Shown piece after piece: positions 12,444 to 24,706 of a DNA stretch of 64,000 bases. Location: NCBI GenBank assembly GCA_030704615.1, contig CM060733.1:58094001-58158000 (forward strand), in the 5' to 3' direction. A program made the position numbers and the translations under genes. This DNA comes from Takakia lepidozioides. Its lineage: Eukaryota; Streptophyta; Takakiopsida; Takakiales; Takakiaceae. Within the stretch, counting starts at the first letter, position 1, and the number at the start of each line of letters is the position of its first letter. The notes beneath the pieces are model-generated. The model worked only from the letters and a program-made list of their open reading frames with translations. It was not told where the DNA came from and did not search any database.

Positions 12444-14033
12444 GGTGAAGAAATGCGCGAGAAAGCGCAGACCACGAGCGAGGGACGAAGAGTAAAAGGA
12501 AGGTATCGGTCGAGCCGTCCTCGCTTAGTGCTGACTCTGTCCAACTTTACACTACGGTTAAACTATACCCTAATTTGAAAAAAGTCGGTTTGTTCACCAG
12601 CAATTAAACTGCAGATTTTTCTCCGAGTGATTAGTTTTGTATTTCCGAAAGTGGTCTGAGATCTGAGATCAGAGGTCACTGAAGAAAGCTCTTGCCCGAT
12701 TTCTGAGAGGCCATAGCACTTATTAAGATGAGATACAGGATGAGGGATTATCTGTAAGCTGGGCCGAAATATTCAACAATGCTGTACTGGCTAATTGCAA
12801 TGTAGGTAGTAAACTGTGTTGTAGACTAGTTCCCCTAGTCAGAGATGCAGTGGTAAAAAGATGGGGTAGTTGATCATGGAGGGGTTGAGATCGCAGCCAT
12901 TCCCATATGTTGTGTGATTGCTGTAGATGGGTGCCTAGTCTGCTGCTTGACTGTTGATACACAACCCATTTCTTCTCAGTTGTGAGCCAGATTCTCAGAT
13001 GTGATCGGCTGGGAAAGGCAGAGGGGATAGGGTGCAGGCTGAGTGGTCGTGAGGCGATAGTGTAGTTTGCAAAACATGCTTCGTTGTATATCCACAAATT
13101 GGACCTGAAGTCGGAGCCCTCATCTTTGAATCTGTCCAGGAGTGATAAAAAGTGAGCAACGGAGAGACTGATGAAGGATCTGAAGGGGAGAGATGGACAG
13201 TGAAGAACAACAGTACTGGACACAGAATGCTTATAGAGTGAGAAGGACGGTAGTGTACAGGCCATACACGGAGGTCAATGATGGTTTGCAGCTCTTTCAA
13301 TGTTTGGTTTGCCTGTGCTTGATGCTTGTCCTCGTCAAAGTATTCCTTCACGGCCTCATATTACTGCTAGTTGTCTCCATTTTTGTTCATCTCTTCACGG
13401 GAGTCTACGACAATTTTGGGACCAGGACAACGGAAATACACATGGGTCTATAGATCAGGATTGATCAGACTATGTTTATTCCGTGAAGGGATGTCTGTTG
13501 CAATGGGGTTACAGGGGCCGGGGAGAAAAGATGACATAAGGTACAGTTTATCTGGGCCTCGTCAGTTTCCAACATAATACGGTCTGATATATGTTTGGCT
13601 ACTGCGTTTATGATGAAATTGGGGGCTTGCCTCATCAGCAATGGTCCAGCATAAGTGACTTTGTCCTTGAAATGAAAGTTGTGCTTTCCCTTTGAGCTGT
13701 TTTACATAGGGCAGCTCAGAGACAGAGACACACATGAACAATTTGGTCATGTGGGCAGCATCAAACTTGTGATTCAGCAGACAATCCATCCCAATCCAAT
13801 CCGAGAGCTTCTGAATGTGGTGATACTGAGGGTGTACATATGCAAGTACTTCCATTGACAAGTTACCTTCGGATTCCAATGGATTCTGAACTATCCTGTT
13901 GTTAGGGGCACATTAGGCAGCTAATGTGCCTCGTCCAAACCCTCAGAAACAGGTTAGATTCAATTCTACTAGTGCCTTGATCATTCTAATCAAACAGTAA
14001 TCTTGGTGAAAGGTCAGGTAGGCCAGGAGGGTG
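12444..14033 (-). other. Unassigned region with coherent minus-strand open frames
   Basis: Minus-strand frames at 13879-13562 (105 codons), 13351-12995 (118) and 13265-12723 (180) lie consecutively and read like protein, for example VKEYFDEDKHQAQANQTLKE just upstream of the middle frame. They could be exons of one gene or a decayed element. I recognise no domain, and no single splice model is convincing. The 5' flank of eS25 occupies the first few hundred bases. Confidence 0.3.
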
Positions 14034-14056
14034 GGAGAGAGAGAGAGAGAGAGAGA
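14034..14056. repeat. (GA)n microsatellite
   Basis: Uninterrupted GA dinucleotides. Confidence 0.9.
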
Positions 14057-16697
14057 ACCTATATTGGAGGTTAAAAGATATATTGCAGACAATCCGGGTT
14101 CAAGCCCATTCTTCAAGGTGAGAAATCTGTTCCATGTTCATTGTTATGCCTATATTTGTTTGTCTTTATTTCGTGAGAATATCATGCTATGGCTATATTA
14201 TCAGGGAGACTCCTATAGAAGTAATCCATCTACTTGCCAGAGACGATGTATTCATTAGGCTTTAGTGGCCATTGGTTGTGGGCTTTAGACTCGGGGTCCC
14301 TTTGGATGGAATCGCCAGAGAACAGAATTCCATATTTCCTGCAGACAGATGTACTCATGTGCATGTGTGTGCAGCTCACAACCACATATTTTGTTTCTCG
14401 TGCTTGTACCCCTCTGTGAATCCAGCAACACAATTACATTGTCCTCATGGTGAAAGGCCATTGTATGTGCCAGCCATATTCAAAGCAACTGTGCATGGTG
14501 TTGCTCATGCCAGGCCCAAAGAGTGAGCATCCTACTTGATATGCTTTTGTTGACTGTGTGTCTCTTCATTCTCCTTGTCTTCTCGCCGTGGCGGATACAA
14601 TTGGAAATTACTTCCTCTGATTAGAATTTCGAATTGATCAGTGTTTTTTTTCCAAACTCACATTGTTGGGTCCTGGCAGAGGAGGATGCAATAACTGGGA
14701 GCTGCTTTTGCAACAAACGCCCAGTCATCCTTGAGGGGCTGACACCAGGCTCTACCCCATTCTCATGTTGTTCAAGTGGCTGATTGAAATGGAATCTATG
14801 ATGAGTGGAGCACAGCAAGTATGGAGTCACTCTTCATTTCGTTTCCATCATTCTCTTGACCAACATGGCGATGTGCAACAACCATATCCACAGAGCTTGC
14901 AGGAGCCTGGAGGATGACACCCAGGATCCAGCACTCAAATAGGATGCCCACGAATCAAGTCTGGAAAGTGGATCTGATTTTCGGAATCATTCCCTTTGTA
15001 GACTCCAATGTTATCATCTGGCCTGGTAGACTGCCTCTCTGCAGGAGCTCGTCGGTACACAAGCAGAGAGCCATCTCCAGGGCAGGAAATCATTGGGGCA
15101 TTTGAAGTGTTGGGGGAGACATGGAGTTTGGGTTTGTGCCTACTAACTGGCACAAGAGGAAGGATGTGATCCTCAACACACATGTGGGCACCTGTTTGTT
15201 GGACTTCCTGTGTGACCACTGCTCTACCTGCACACAATGTGGACTTGCGCGACGGGCAATCAACTACATAGATATGAACTTACCTTTACATATGTTTAGA
15301 TTGCATGTTGGGTTCGGTTTGCTTGAAACTACTTGTGATTGCTTTTCATTCCTGTCTTCTTATACATGCCTGCACATATAGCTCAGTAAGTTGGAGCATC
15401 CTTTCCAATTTCTTTGCGCCTTCATATGGACTTGCAATTACCAAGGCACATGTCATTGACCCATTAATTATTACACTGATATTTCAGCAATCAATGGGTT
15501 TGACACACCTGTTGCTGAAGGCAGATAGAAGTATGCATTTACCCCTCCTGCATTCAGAATTCTGGCCCTGGTAAGAAATGGGGTCTTCTGTGTATTTGAT
15601 CAGAATGTAATTACTGCATCCTCTGTCTGCATCTGATGAAAATGTGCCATGCGTGGTCTGTGTCCACTCAGTTCAGTAGCTGTAGTGTATTTTTCTTTTG
15701 GCATGTTGACCTCTCTTTGTAAAGTAAGATGTTAGCTTGAAAAAGTTTGGGACTGAAATGGAGTGTTGTCTTCAAGAATGAGTTTGGCGAAGCATGATTA
15801 TGTAGTATGCAGACTTCCTAACAGATGCAAGTGGATAAGCATTGCTTGTGCATTGTGGTTGTGAGATTTGTTGTGCTCGATGTGCTATTAGTTGGTAGAC
15901 ATCTGTGATACCTTTTTAAGTTTCCTCCACTGTCCTCCAGATCTGCCTCTCCACCCCTTTTCTTGCCGCCTGATGCATTTTTCTTGCATGTTGATCATGC
16001 CTTCTGTAGTGGAACTTTCCAGTATGCTGCCTGCCCCAGAGCAATATGAGGAGTATATGGACTCCTGTCACTTTATGAGAATCCACACTTCAAATAGGAT
16101 CAAGACTGTACCTTCGATTTTAAGGTGGGTTCTCATCTGTAAAATCCCTGCTTAATTGGATTGCTTTCATGAATTCATTTCAGACTGTCTGAAGCAACTG
16201 TATTACTTTGCATGGAAGATATCACTAGAACTGCTGCAAATTCTCCGAGTGCATATCATTTGCATACATTTAAAAGTGTGGTGCGTAGTCTATCACCAGT
16301 AAATCTATCACCATTTCTATCCAAGGGCCAACTTAAGATGGGGCAACAAAACCTGTCATACTTTATCAAATACAAAGGGTGCCACAGTGTCTCTCTTACA
16401 CAAATTTAATCCGGAGGGTGGGGGGGAGGAAAAGCTCAGTGTATACCTTGCAACTGCTGCATCTGCAAAAATGAGACCCAAGTATGGAAGCCCTCAGCCA
16501 TGGTGGGGGTTTTTCCCGTTCTCTCTCTGCATCCTTCCGCTTTCTGCGGTGCTGTGTTGAAATGGACACTGGTCAAGTCCACAGCAAGCACTAGGAGAGC
16601 ATCTCTTTTCAACTGCCCATTCGGGGTATTGCGACGTCAAATCTCCAAAGTAAGTATTTGATCCACATTCCCACTCACCTCGGAGTTCCATACCCAC
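14057..16697. other. Intergenic; no gene identified
   Basis: Only short open frames in several phases. GGGTTCAAGCCC near 14096 resembles a Pol III B box, but no cloverleaf or A box at proper spacing was found. Around 16000-16080 a plus-strand reading (SSMLPAPEQYEEYMDSC) looks protein-like but is unassigned. Confidence 0.4.
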
Positions 16698-17381
16698 TCA
16701 CTTCTTTCTCAGAATGTAGATGTCGTTTTCCTCCCAACCATACTCTGGATCCAATTCACCGTGCGGAACTTTTTGGACGCTGAAAATTTCTGGGCAAAGC
16801 CTCCAGAAGAGCTCATGCGCCTCCGCCTGTCGGATCTGGTAACCAAGCAAGATGACAGTATCAGGCCCTGCCAGGGCACTCATGGTCGACAGTAGAGGCT
16901 CCACTATATTCTCCAAGTACACCACATCAGCTGCAATCACGTAATCAAAAGGGGGTTTCAAGGCGTTGATCTGCTTTTCATTACCCCAGTACAGCTGGGA
17001 CACCTTCACTTTCCCGCATCCGTTCCCAGGCTTCCCAGCAGAGCCCAAGCTTGTGGAGATCACATTCTTCTTCACATTACGCTTGAGCGCAGGCATCACA
17101 GGGGCCACGTCCGTGATCACCACGTTCAGACCTAGCAGCGCCATGCCCAGCCCAGCCACACCACAACCTGCCCCCACCTCCACACCCCTTCTGCCTACCA
17201 GTGGCTCCAGGCCACTGGAGCCATCGGCTCCTCTGGCCAATACCCGTTCCACCCATTTCACCAACACCAGAGAGGACGGCCACACTGATGTGCCTACATG
17301 CATGGAGCCATTATCTTGCTCGAAGCGCAGAACCTCCCCCCCTACCGCCAGCTCCACCACGGGATACTCCGAATACTTCAT
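16698..17381 (-). CDS. METTL21-type protein-lysine methyltransferase (Methyltransf_16), single exon
   Basis: A 227-residue class I (seven-beta-strand) S-adenosylmethionine-dependent methyltransferase of the group that methylates lysines on chaperones and other cytosolic proteins. The target cannot be read from the sequence. Visible features are an N-terminal region ending VGTSVWPSSLVLVKW, typical of the family; SAM-binding motif I as VEVGAGCGVAGL (residues 67-78); an acidic residue after strand 2 (ITDV, D91); and FDYVIAADVVY (145-155) carrying the D-x-x-Y signature of this family. It ends YILRKK followed by TGA (16700-16698). The first ATG, at 17381, gives the normal family length, and there is no intron. 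It is transcribed away from the glyoxalase I gene, with the two start codons 505 bp apart. Confidence 0.88.
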   Translation of the reverse strand: MKYSEYPVVELAVGGEVLRFEQDNGSMHVGTSVWPSSLVLVKWVERVLARGADGSSGLEPLVGRRGVEVGAGCGVAGLGMALLGLNVVITDVAPVMPALKRNVKKNVISTSLGSAGKPGNGCGKVKVSQLYWGNEKQINALKPPFDYVIAADVVYLENIVEPLLSTMSALAGPDTVILLGYQIRQAEAHELFWRLCPEIFSVQKVPHGELDPEYGWEENDIYILRKK

Positions 17382-17886
17382 GGCAGCTCAAACCCCCCTC
17401 TCCAGATGCTTGCCCCGGCCGCCATAGCTCTAAGCTCTCACTCCATAGCTCTTACTCCATAGCTCCTCTAATAAGCTCTTACTCCATAGCTCCACTCCCA
17501 GGATCCCTCCTTCTGTCCCTCCTTCCGAAGGCAGGCCCTTCTCCTTCTCCTTTTCTTTTCTTTTCTTTTTTCATAGTAAACTGTATTTTCAGAGGTATAT
17601 GGATGGATGTGATGTATGGATGTACCTCTGTCGGCAGTACGTTTTTTTTGAACTTTTTTCTTATACGGAAAAAACCAATATATTCAAATAAAAGCTAGTA
17701 TATCTACTAGGACACGATGGACTAATGCTGCTTTAGAAAACACGTGGCATGAGGAACCCCTACCGCGTGGTAGGTAATAGCCAATAGGGAGTGACACGGT
17801 GGCGGGGAGCTGGTACGGTCGCATCATGGGGACAATGAGCGCGCAGGGTGGTGAGCGGGTCGGGTGCGGGAAGGCAGAGGGCCGCC
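17382..17886. promoter_or_regulatory. Divergent upstream region of the methyltransferase and glyoxalase I genes
   Basis: A 505-bp interval between oppositely oriented start codons. Near the methyltransferase it carries repeated CTCCATAGCTC blocks (about 17412-17500). Nearer glyoxalase I it has ACACGTGGC at 17740-17748, a G-box/ABRE-type core, about 145 bp before the ATG, and CCAAT at 17781-17785. These motifs are seen; their use is inferred from plant promoters generally. Confidence 0.5.
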
Positions 17887-20800
17887 ATGGCTTTTGCTGC
17901 CACTCTTATTCCTGCCACTACGGCTCCTCTCTTGCATCGTCTCAGCTCGCGGGCTGTTTTGTCGTCTCAGTGTGCAGGGATTTCCAGGAGTTGGATCCGA
18001 GGCTCTTCGCTTCCCCTTCTTCGTATGTGCAGTTTCTTTTCTTCTCGTTTTCTGATTCACGCTTTGATTCGCGATTCGTTTTTCATAGGTCACAATTTGC
18101 TTTTAGAGTTTGTGTGTTCGTCTGTTGTTGGAAGGGAAGATGTGTGATTTTTGGATTTCGTAAGAAACTTACCGAAGTATCGTTTGTTTCGTAAGCCATA
18201 AGTCTTTTCTTCTCGTTTTCTGATTCACGCTTTCATTCACGATTCGTTTTTCATAGGTCGCAATGTGCTTTTAGAGTTTGTGTGTTCATCTGTTGTTGGA
18301 AGCGAAGATGTTTGATTTTTGGATTTCGTCAGAAACTTACCGAAGTATCGTTTGTTGTCGTAAGCCACAAGTCGTTTCTTCTCGTTTTCTAATTCACGCA
18401 TTTACGATTCTTTTCTCTTCGGTCACAGTGTGTTTCTAGAGTTTGTGTGTTTTGGAAGGGAAGATGTGTGATTGGTGGATTTCGTAAGAAGCTTGTCGAG
18501 GTATCGTTTGTTTTAATGAGTCACAACTCTCTAGCTGTTCTGCAACACCACTGCAATTCGTCTCGCATTTGCTTGTGGTAGCGGCACTTCTTATACCTAT
18601 CGTTAGAACTCTGCTTATCGGGGATACAATCCTTGCATTGGCCAAAGTAACATCGGCCGAGGGTTTTTGTCGATCAACTGCGTATCCTTCCATTGACTGC
18701 CACAATCTGCTACATTGGTGTAATCGTCGGTCCCGAGATTGGAAAGAGGAGAGAAAGAGTTTTCTCGATGCTGGATCTTCTACTGTCTAATTTGCTGGAT
18801 TCGGTTGCCTGATTGGTTCCAAGCAGTATTTCAGAATCAGTGCATTTCAGTATCAAGGAATAACTATATATGTGAGCCTTGAAAGAGGTTGGCAGCGACG
18901 AGTTCAAGAAAAGAAGTGGATTTCGCAGCATGGAACTCACAAGGATACATGCAGTATCTGAGGAATCTGCAGTCCAGATACCAGACTTTAGGACCTACTT
19001 GCAACTGACTTTTTCGCGATGCTCAAGTGTTTCTCATTTTCCTGGCATCTGAATGTGCAGGTAGGCACATACTTGGATTCCCTGGTCGTCCAACATCCAT
19101 TCGCAGCCAAGTGCAAAGCAACATGGCAGCAGAAGCTGCAGCTAACGCACAGAACATCCTCGAGTGGGCCAAGAAGGACAATCGCCGCTTACTTCACGTT
19201 GTCTATCGCGTCGGCGACCTTGACAAAACCATCAAGTATGCGCGCTTCTGACGATGACCTTGGCCCTATTAAATGCAGGAGAGAAGAACTGTAAACATGG
19301 ACTTGAAACTTAAAGTTTGATCGCCAGATAATCGAGTTGGATGAGGATGGCAACTGCCCTATGGAGATCAAGCATTGAACTCAATGTAGTTGGAACTGGA
19401 GCTTGATCTGCTGGAAATATTTGTGGGAGCTTTGGTGAAGCTCTCTCTTGCTAACCATTGTCTGGAAGTCAGCTGTTAACAATGTACGAGCCAGAAATCT
19501 AACTTGATTGTAGAGAAATGCAACTGGGATTCTTTGGTGACTAGTTGATGTTGGCATGATGTACTGATGTATTTGGTTTTGGTTTTGGTGCAGATTCTAC
19601 ACAGAATGCCTGGGGATGAAGCTTTTGAGGAGGCGGGACATTCCAGAGGAGAAGTACACAAATGCATTTCTTGGATTTGGTCCAGAGGATTCCCATTTTG
19701 TTGTGGAGCTGACGTATAGTAAGTTGTTTGTCCCCTAAGCCATTTGGTTTCCAGTTAGGCTAGCCAAGTATTAAAGCACTCCATGCCACATGTTGGCTGT
19801 ATTTGGAGCATTGGAGGACTAATATTTGCTAACTTTCCAGAGAGAGACTAGCATTTATGGCAGACATCCTTATTCGGTATGTGTATGTTTCCTTCAGGAT
19901 TAAATTTGTAGATGGAAGGACGTTACTCTCACATTAACCACATCTCCTGAGACTAATATGCATCTGTGTGTCAGATTATGGAGTGGACAAGTATGATATA
20001 GGCACAGGGTTTGGCCACTTTGGACTTGCTGTTGAGGATGTAAGTTGCCTTATACTTGGGCTTGGGCTTATTTGGGATTGTAGTGTAATTGTTGAAAGGA
20101 TTTCAAACTAAGACCCCTGAACAGGTTCGTGCTTCTGACATTTCAAGGATGATCCTATCAAAGCAATAATCTCTTATCCATCTGAATTAAAACTTTTGGA
20201 TAGCATGAGCAACAAAGCTGAGAAAAGGGACCCAGTGACCTGAAGTTGCATCATGATACCTGCTGCCACCAGTCTATGACTCCCTGTTTTATTCAGCTTG
20301 TGTAGTGTGTTTATGTGATCAGATAGTTGGATCACTTTGTTCAACTAGGAATTTTCAACATAGGTTTCATCGGAGTGTATGTTGATCAAAGTTTTGTTTC
20401 TTTCGCAGGTGCAAAAGGCAGTGGATCTCATCAAAGCAAAGGGAGGCACGGTGACACGTGAACCAGGTCCTGTGAAGGGTGGCAAATCAATCATTGCCTT
20501 TGTGGAGGATCCTGATGGTTATAAGTTTGAACTTATCCAGAGAGGCCCCACACCAGAGCCCTTCTGCCAAGTCATGCTCCGCGTTGGTGATCTTGACCGG
20601 TCAATCAATTTCTATGAGAAAGTATGTCTGTACCCTAAACTTAATTGGACCTTATTCATTTTTCCAGTTTGGTTTATAGCTACTCCAATTCACCATTTTG
20701 CCTCTGCTCTGCTGCTGAGAATGTTTTTTCTGTTGTCCTTTGGAATTACATTGCTTCTGTTGGCAAGATGCCAATTCTTACATTCTGCACCTGTGGCTGT

Positions 20801-22913
20801 GTGGTGAATTGTCCAGGCTTTTGGGATGAAGTTGTTGCGAAAGAGGGACAATCCTGACAGCAAGGTGCCCTGAATCTCTTCTCCTAGTGAGTTTCAAAGG
20901 TTTTGACAATGTCAACCGATGAAGTCACCACTGCACCTGTAGTAGTCTTCAGCGCTTGTACTTGCTGACCGTTTCGGTTTGTACAAACGTTGAAGGGCCA
21001 ACCAGAATTTCTTGTCATTACCACCATGGTGGTTTGAGTTTATTTCACTGTATAACTTGTCCCAGTATAATTTCTTCTGAGACCTAACAAGCTGATTGAT
21101 ATCTTTACGGAGCTGGTAGTACCTCGCCCACAATTCTCTGTTGGTTTCCAAATTGCAGCACTCTTTATAGAGACGGGTTAGAGAGAATAAACAGGATGTG
21201 CATGTTTGAGACTACGCATGGAGACACATTGCTGAGCAATGGTACAAGTTTTGGGTTTCATCCAGCAGGAGACTTTCTGTACAAAGGTGCACGAGGAATG
21301 TTATGGGGTTATTACGTGGGAGGCCACATCCTCGAACTAAGAATGGGCTCTGGGCCTTCCAAAGAGCTCATTCTGATGGAAGGAAACAATGTTTGGTCTA
21401 TCTTCATCTGATCCTACAACTGAAAAGGTTGAACTGTGTTATGGTTCAAATTGAGACTGAGGGCATGCATTTTCTGTATGCTGTATCTGGTGTTTGTGTA
21501 TGGGCTTGCAGTACACACTTGCCATGGTGGGCTACGGTACAGAAGAGGACAAGACAACAGTCTTGGAGTTAACGTACAACTATGGTGTAACTGAGTACAC
21601 GAAGGGTAATGCATATGCACAGGTAATAAAGGATTCCAGTCATGGACCTTGATGTGTAAACTGACAGAGAGGGACCATGTTCTGTATGACTTGGGCTTCT
21701 TGTCTTGGAAGGATCACTTTCTGGGTGTATGCCATGAGACCTTAGATGGTGCTGATGGCTAGAGAGCTGGTAGAGAGGAGGCCATATTTTAAGACTGAAA
21801 TCAAACCAGTGAATCTCTATATAACATGTTGAGTGGTGCTTCAGAGTTGAATGTCCCAATTCTGTGTACTTGCTCTGTTCAACAATGTCGGCATGAGGTG
21901 CTCATTGGTTGTATTTAAGTGTCACTGCACCATATATACAGTCTGAGACAAACTTCCTCATTGGCCAAACCAAAGAAGTCTACTGGGCCTTCCAGCTGGT
22001 TTGCAGCACTGCTAAGTACTAAAACCATGTGATGTTAAATGGAGAGAACTCTAAAGCCCTGGTATCTCTTCATTTTCATGCAGAAAGCTTCTGTCTTTGC
22101 TGCCAGGAAACTGACAGGTATCAGACCCTCAGTAGTGTGAGACAGGTAATTTTAGTTGTGGGAGAATCTTGGTTCACCTCAGTGCTGTACTTCCCACGTA
22201 ACTTGGTAGTTGAGCCGGCACATGGTGCAAGGGATGGCATGATGTTAGGATTGGGTCTTCAACTGAATGTGAGGTTGGGTGGTCTGCAGATTGCAGTTGG
22301 CACTGATGATGTGTACAAGACAGCTAGCGCCATCAAAGAGGCAGGGGGAAAAGTAACACGTGAGCCTGGTCCCCTGCCAGGCATCAGCACAAAAATCACA
22401 GCATGCCTTGACCCTGATGGCTGGAAATCGGTGAGTGTCACAGCTTCCTCCCTTTCTCTCCCACGTTTTAACAGGGTTTCGTGGTTCAAATGTCTTGTGG
22501 GCTGGCCAGTCCTGCCTTCCCAGAAGTTCAAATGGCTGCAATGCTCACATGAAAAGAATGGAAGGGTCGGTGTTATTTTGGTTAGCTGAAGCTCAACATG
22601 TATCTCTTTAAGGCAGTTTGTGGGGACTTGAGCAAAATGCATCCTCCAAGATTGTTTCTACTAGACGGATGTACCTTTTCCTTATTGAAGATCTCATCAG
22701 TGAAAATAATTCCTCAAACCAACCATATTTTGTAGCGTGGTCCTGCTAATAATTCACAAGGATGCTGAAAGCACTTCTGTGATGGACCTTATTCAAACCA
22801 ATGAAAACTGCATGTGTACTGTGTGACCAAGTATTCCTCGTGTATTCTGAACAGTGGACCTGTCTTTGCAGGTTTTTGTTGACAACACTGATTTCCTTCA
22901 AGAGTTGGAGTAA
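17887..22913 (+). CDS. GLX1: Glyoxalase I (lactoylglutathione lyase), two-domain, plastid-targeted form
   Basis: Converts the hemithioacetal of methylglyoxal and glutathione to S-lactoylglutathione. Exons: 17887-18022, 19061-19235, 19594-19718, 19975-20039, 20409-20621, 20817-20864, 21512-21622, 22290-22430, 22872-22913. All have GT-AG boundaries and join in phase to 1056 nt (351 residues). Residues 1 to about 65 are Ser/Arg/Leu-rich, like a transit peptide. Domain 1 (about 88-213) has the metal ligands H91 (LLHVVYRVG), E142 (VVELTYNYG), H160 (GFGHFGLAV) and E208 (DGYKFELIQ). Domain 2 (about 219-351) repeats the fold (CQVMLRVGDLDRSI, LELTYNYGVTEY), but the two His positions are Gln and the last Glu position is not Glu. 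The catalytic site is therefore probably domain 1. It ends DNTDFLQELE with TAA at 22911-22913. Intron 1 holds a tandem triplication and intron 6 an antisense LINE fragment; coding exons are undamaged. Confidence 0.95.
18034..18527. repeat. Three-copy tandem repeat, period about 168 bp, in glyoxalase I intron 1
   Basis: TCTCGTTTTCTGATTCACGC recurs at 18043, 18211 and, slightly changed, 18380. Each copy continues through a CATAGGTCACAATTTGCTTT-like block, GGAAGGGAAGATGTGTGAT and CTTACCGAAGTATCGTTTG. Copies 1 and 2 are very similar; copy 3 is shorter and more diverged. The array begins only about 12 bp after the exon 1 donor at 18023. Confidence 0.9.
20909..21175 (-). mobile_element. LINE (non-LTR retrotransposon) fragment, antisense in glyoxalase I intron 6
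   Basis: A minus-strand open frame (21151-20912) reads ELWARYYQLRKDINQLVRSQ and, further on, NDKKFWLALQRLYKPKRSAS. This is the Arg/Lys-rich linker style found between the endonuclease and reverse transcriptase of plant and animal LINEs. Only this piece is present, without endonuclease or RT motifs. It sits between exons 6 and 7, opposite to transcription. Boundaries are approximate. Confidence 0.7.
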
Positions 22914-24706
22914 AACTGTGGGGATAGACCATTACCCAGTTTAGACTTGATTGAGGCTGAATATTCTATGCAGGTCTTAGGCATGTGCTTCCATCTGTGA
23001 CGCTGATGGATAGCTGGGTGAAGCCCTGGCTTTTTATCGTACACAAGCCTTTTTGGGGGAGCACAACTGTTTCTCAGTTTGTATGTTGAAGTAGCTGGGG
23101 AAAGTCTCCTCTAGAAAGAAGTGATTTTCACGCTTTTGGTGTAGGAGTATGTCCAGCAAGGCTGATATGTAGGAGCAACTATTTGGGCATTTATATAGTG
23201 TTTCAGGCAAGTTTTGGTGCATTGGCTTACCTACTACCATGATTTTTTTCTGTGGTTTTTCTTCATCTTGACTGTCGTATCCTTGATTTGGTGTCTGTGT
23301 GCTTGTGTGTGTCTGTATCTTGCATCAAAATTTGAAGTCTGATTGCAGGGAATGGCGAGCTTACTCTTGGTGCACTTACTCTTGGTGCACTTCTGACAAC
23401 AGCATATATCTTACAGTTTTCACATTGCCAGGCTTCAACCTAACGGATGATAAAGAATCATTGTTACTGCCCCTTTATAAGGCCAGCACTGCAATTTTTT
23501 TGGTTGTTACAGAGTTGAGAACATTGTCATTGTTTCAATTCATTGAGTGCCAAGTTCTAGGTTCTGAAACCTAACCTCCTAATACAGGGTTGAACTGGGT
23601 GGCCACAGACACCCTGCAACTTAAATTCTCTCATCAATTCTTTGCACATGATAGGAACCGTCCAATCTTTGTGCATGATAGTATATGATACATTGTACCT
23701 ATTCACCAATCTGAGAGGCCAGAGACGGTGTGGCCTAGCCACCACGTGACCACCCTTGAGAGTTTTGGGTTTCAAAATCCAAGAGCCATCTTTAATCTCA
23801 TGCGAGTTTCCCTAGTGAAGTAAATATACAGTCAAAAGTATATTCGGGACCCGGGTAGGTATTACTTCAGTAAATGAATCACTGGGGTTTAGGGGCTCGC
23901 TTGTTTCTATCTTCCAGACCCCTGCACGCACAACTTGCAAGAAAGATACTCCTGAGAGATGTGGGTCCACCAGAAAACCTGCTAGATAACCTGTAATTGG
24001 TGGCATGATTGGAGAGATCATAATTGATTGATTTTGTGAATAGCGTGTCATCGTCATCTCAATTGTTCACTGTGCTGGCATGTGAATAGTGAGTTTGAGT
24101 TTTGCTCTCTGGTTTGCAGATAAGTAGTCCAATACATCCGATAGTACAAAAGCCCTAAAGAGCACCACCGCCATCCGGCAGTACCCTTGCTCTAATATAC
24201 TCTGGCTTCTGCCAGACTCTTCTCTCTCTCATCACACATACAAAGATCTTAGGAAAACAAACAATGTGGATTGCAATGACATTTGCAATCCTATCCGGAC
24301 CGGTCCAAATGAATGCCAGACTCCAGAAGGAGACCGGGACAATATCTTGTTAATTACCCACACCAAAGTACACTTGCACTAATCATATAACCCCCACTGC
24401 TAAACAGTACTAAGTTGACCTTGGAGTTAATCCCTAATATTTAATCTGTTTGGTGCGGTTTCCCAATACGGAAGAATCAAACAATTATCTGTCCTCTGCA
24501 TGCCCCAATAATGACATAATCTGGACTTGGATATGCCTTTATCCACTGAGTCCCACTTTCTATCTACCACTTACTTCAATTATTATATGTATATCCAGGG
24601 GCCTGCTAAACCCGGACCATGTTTCTCTGGATATAACACAATCGCATATCTCGATTCTCAGCTGTTTTGTAAGCTTATTATCGTTGTTATCGATGTGAGT
24701 TGGAAG
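22914..24706. other. Intergenic; 3' flank of glyoxalase I, no gene identified
   Basis: No coding motif recognised. A 15-bp unit (TTACTCTTGGTGCAC) is directly duplicated near 23366-23395. Short frames around 23557-24057 have no family signature. Confidence 0.45.

Noticed and set aside
14090-14110. tRNA-like B box (GGGTTCAAGCCC)
   Set aside because: No A box, acceptor stem or anticodon arm can be folded around it.
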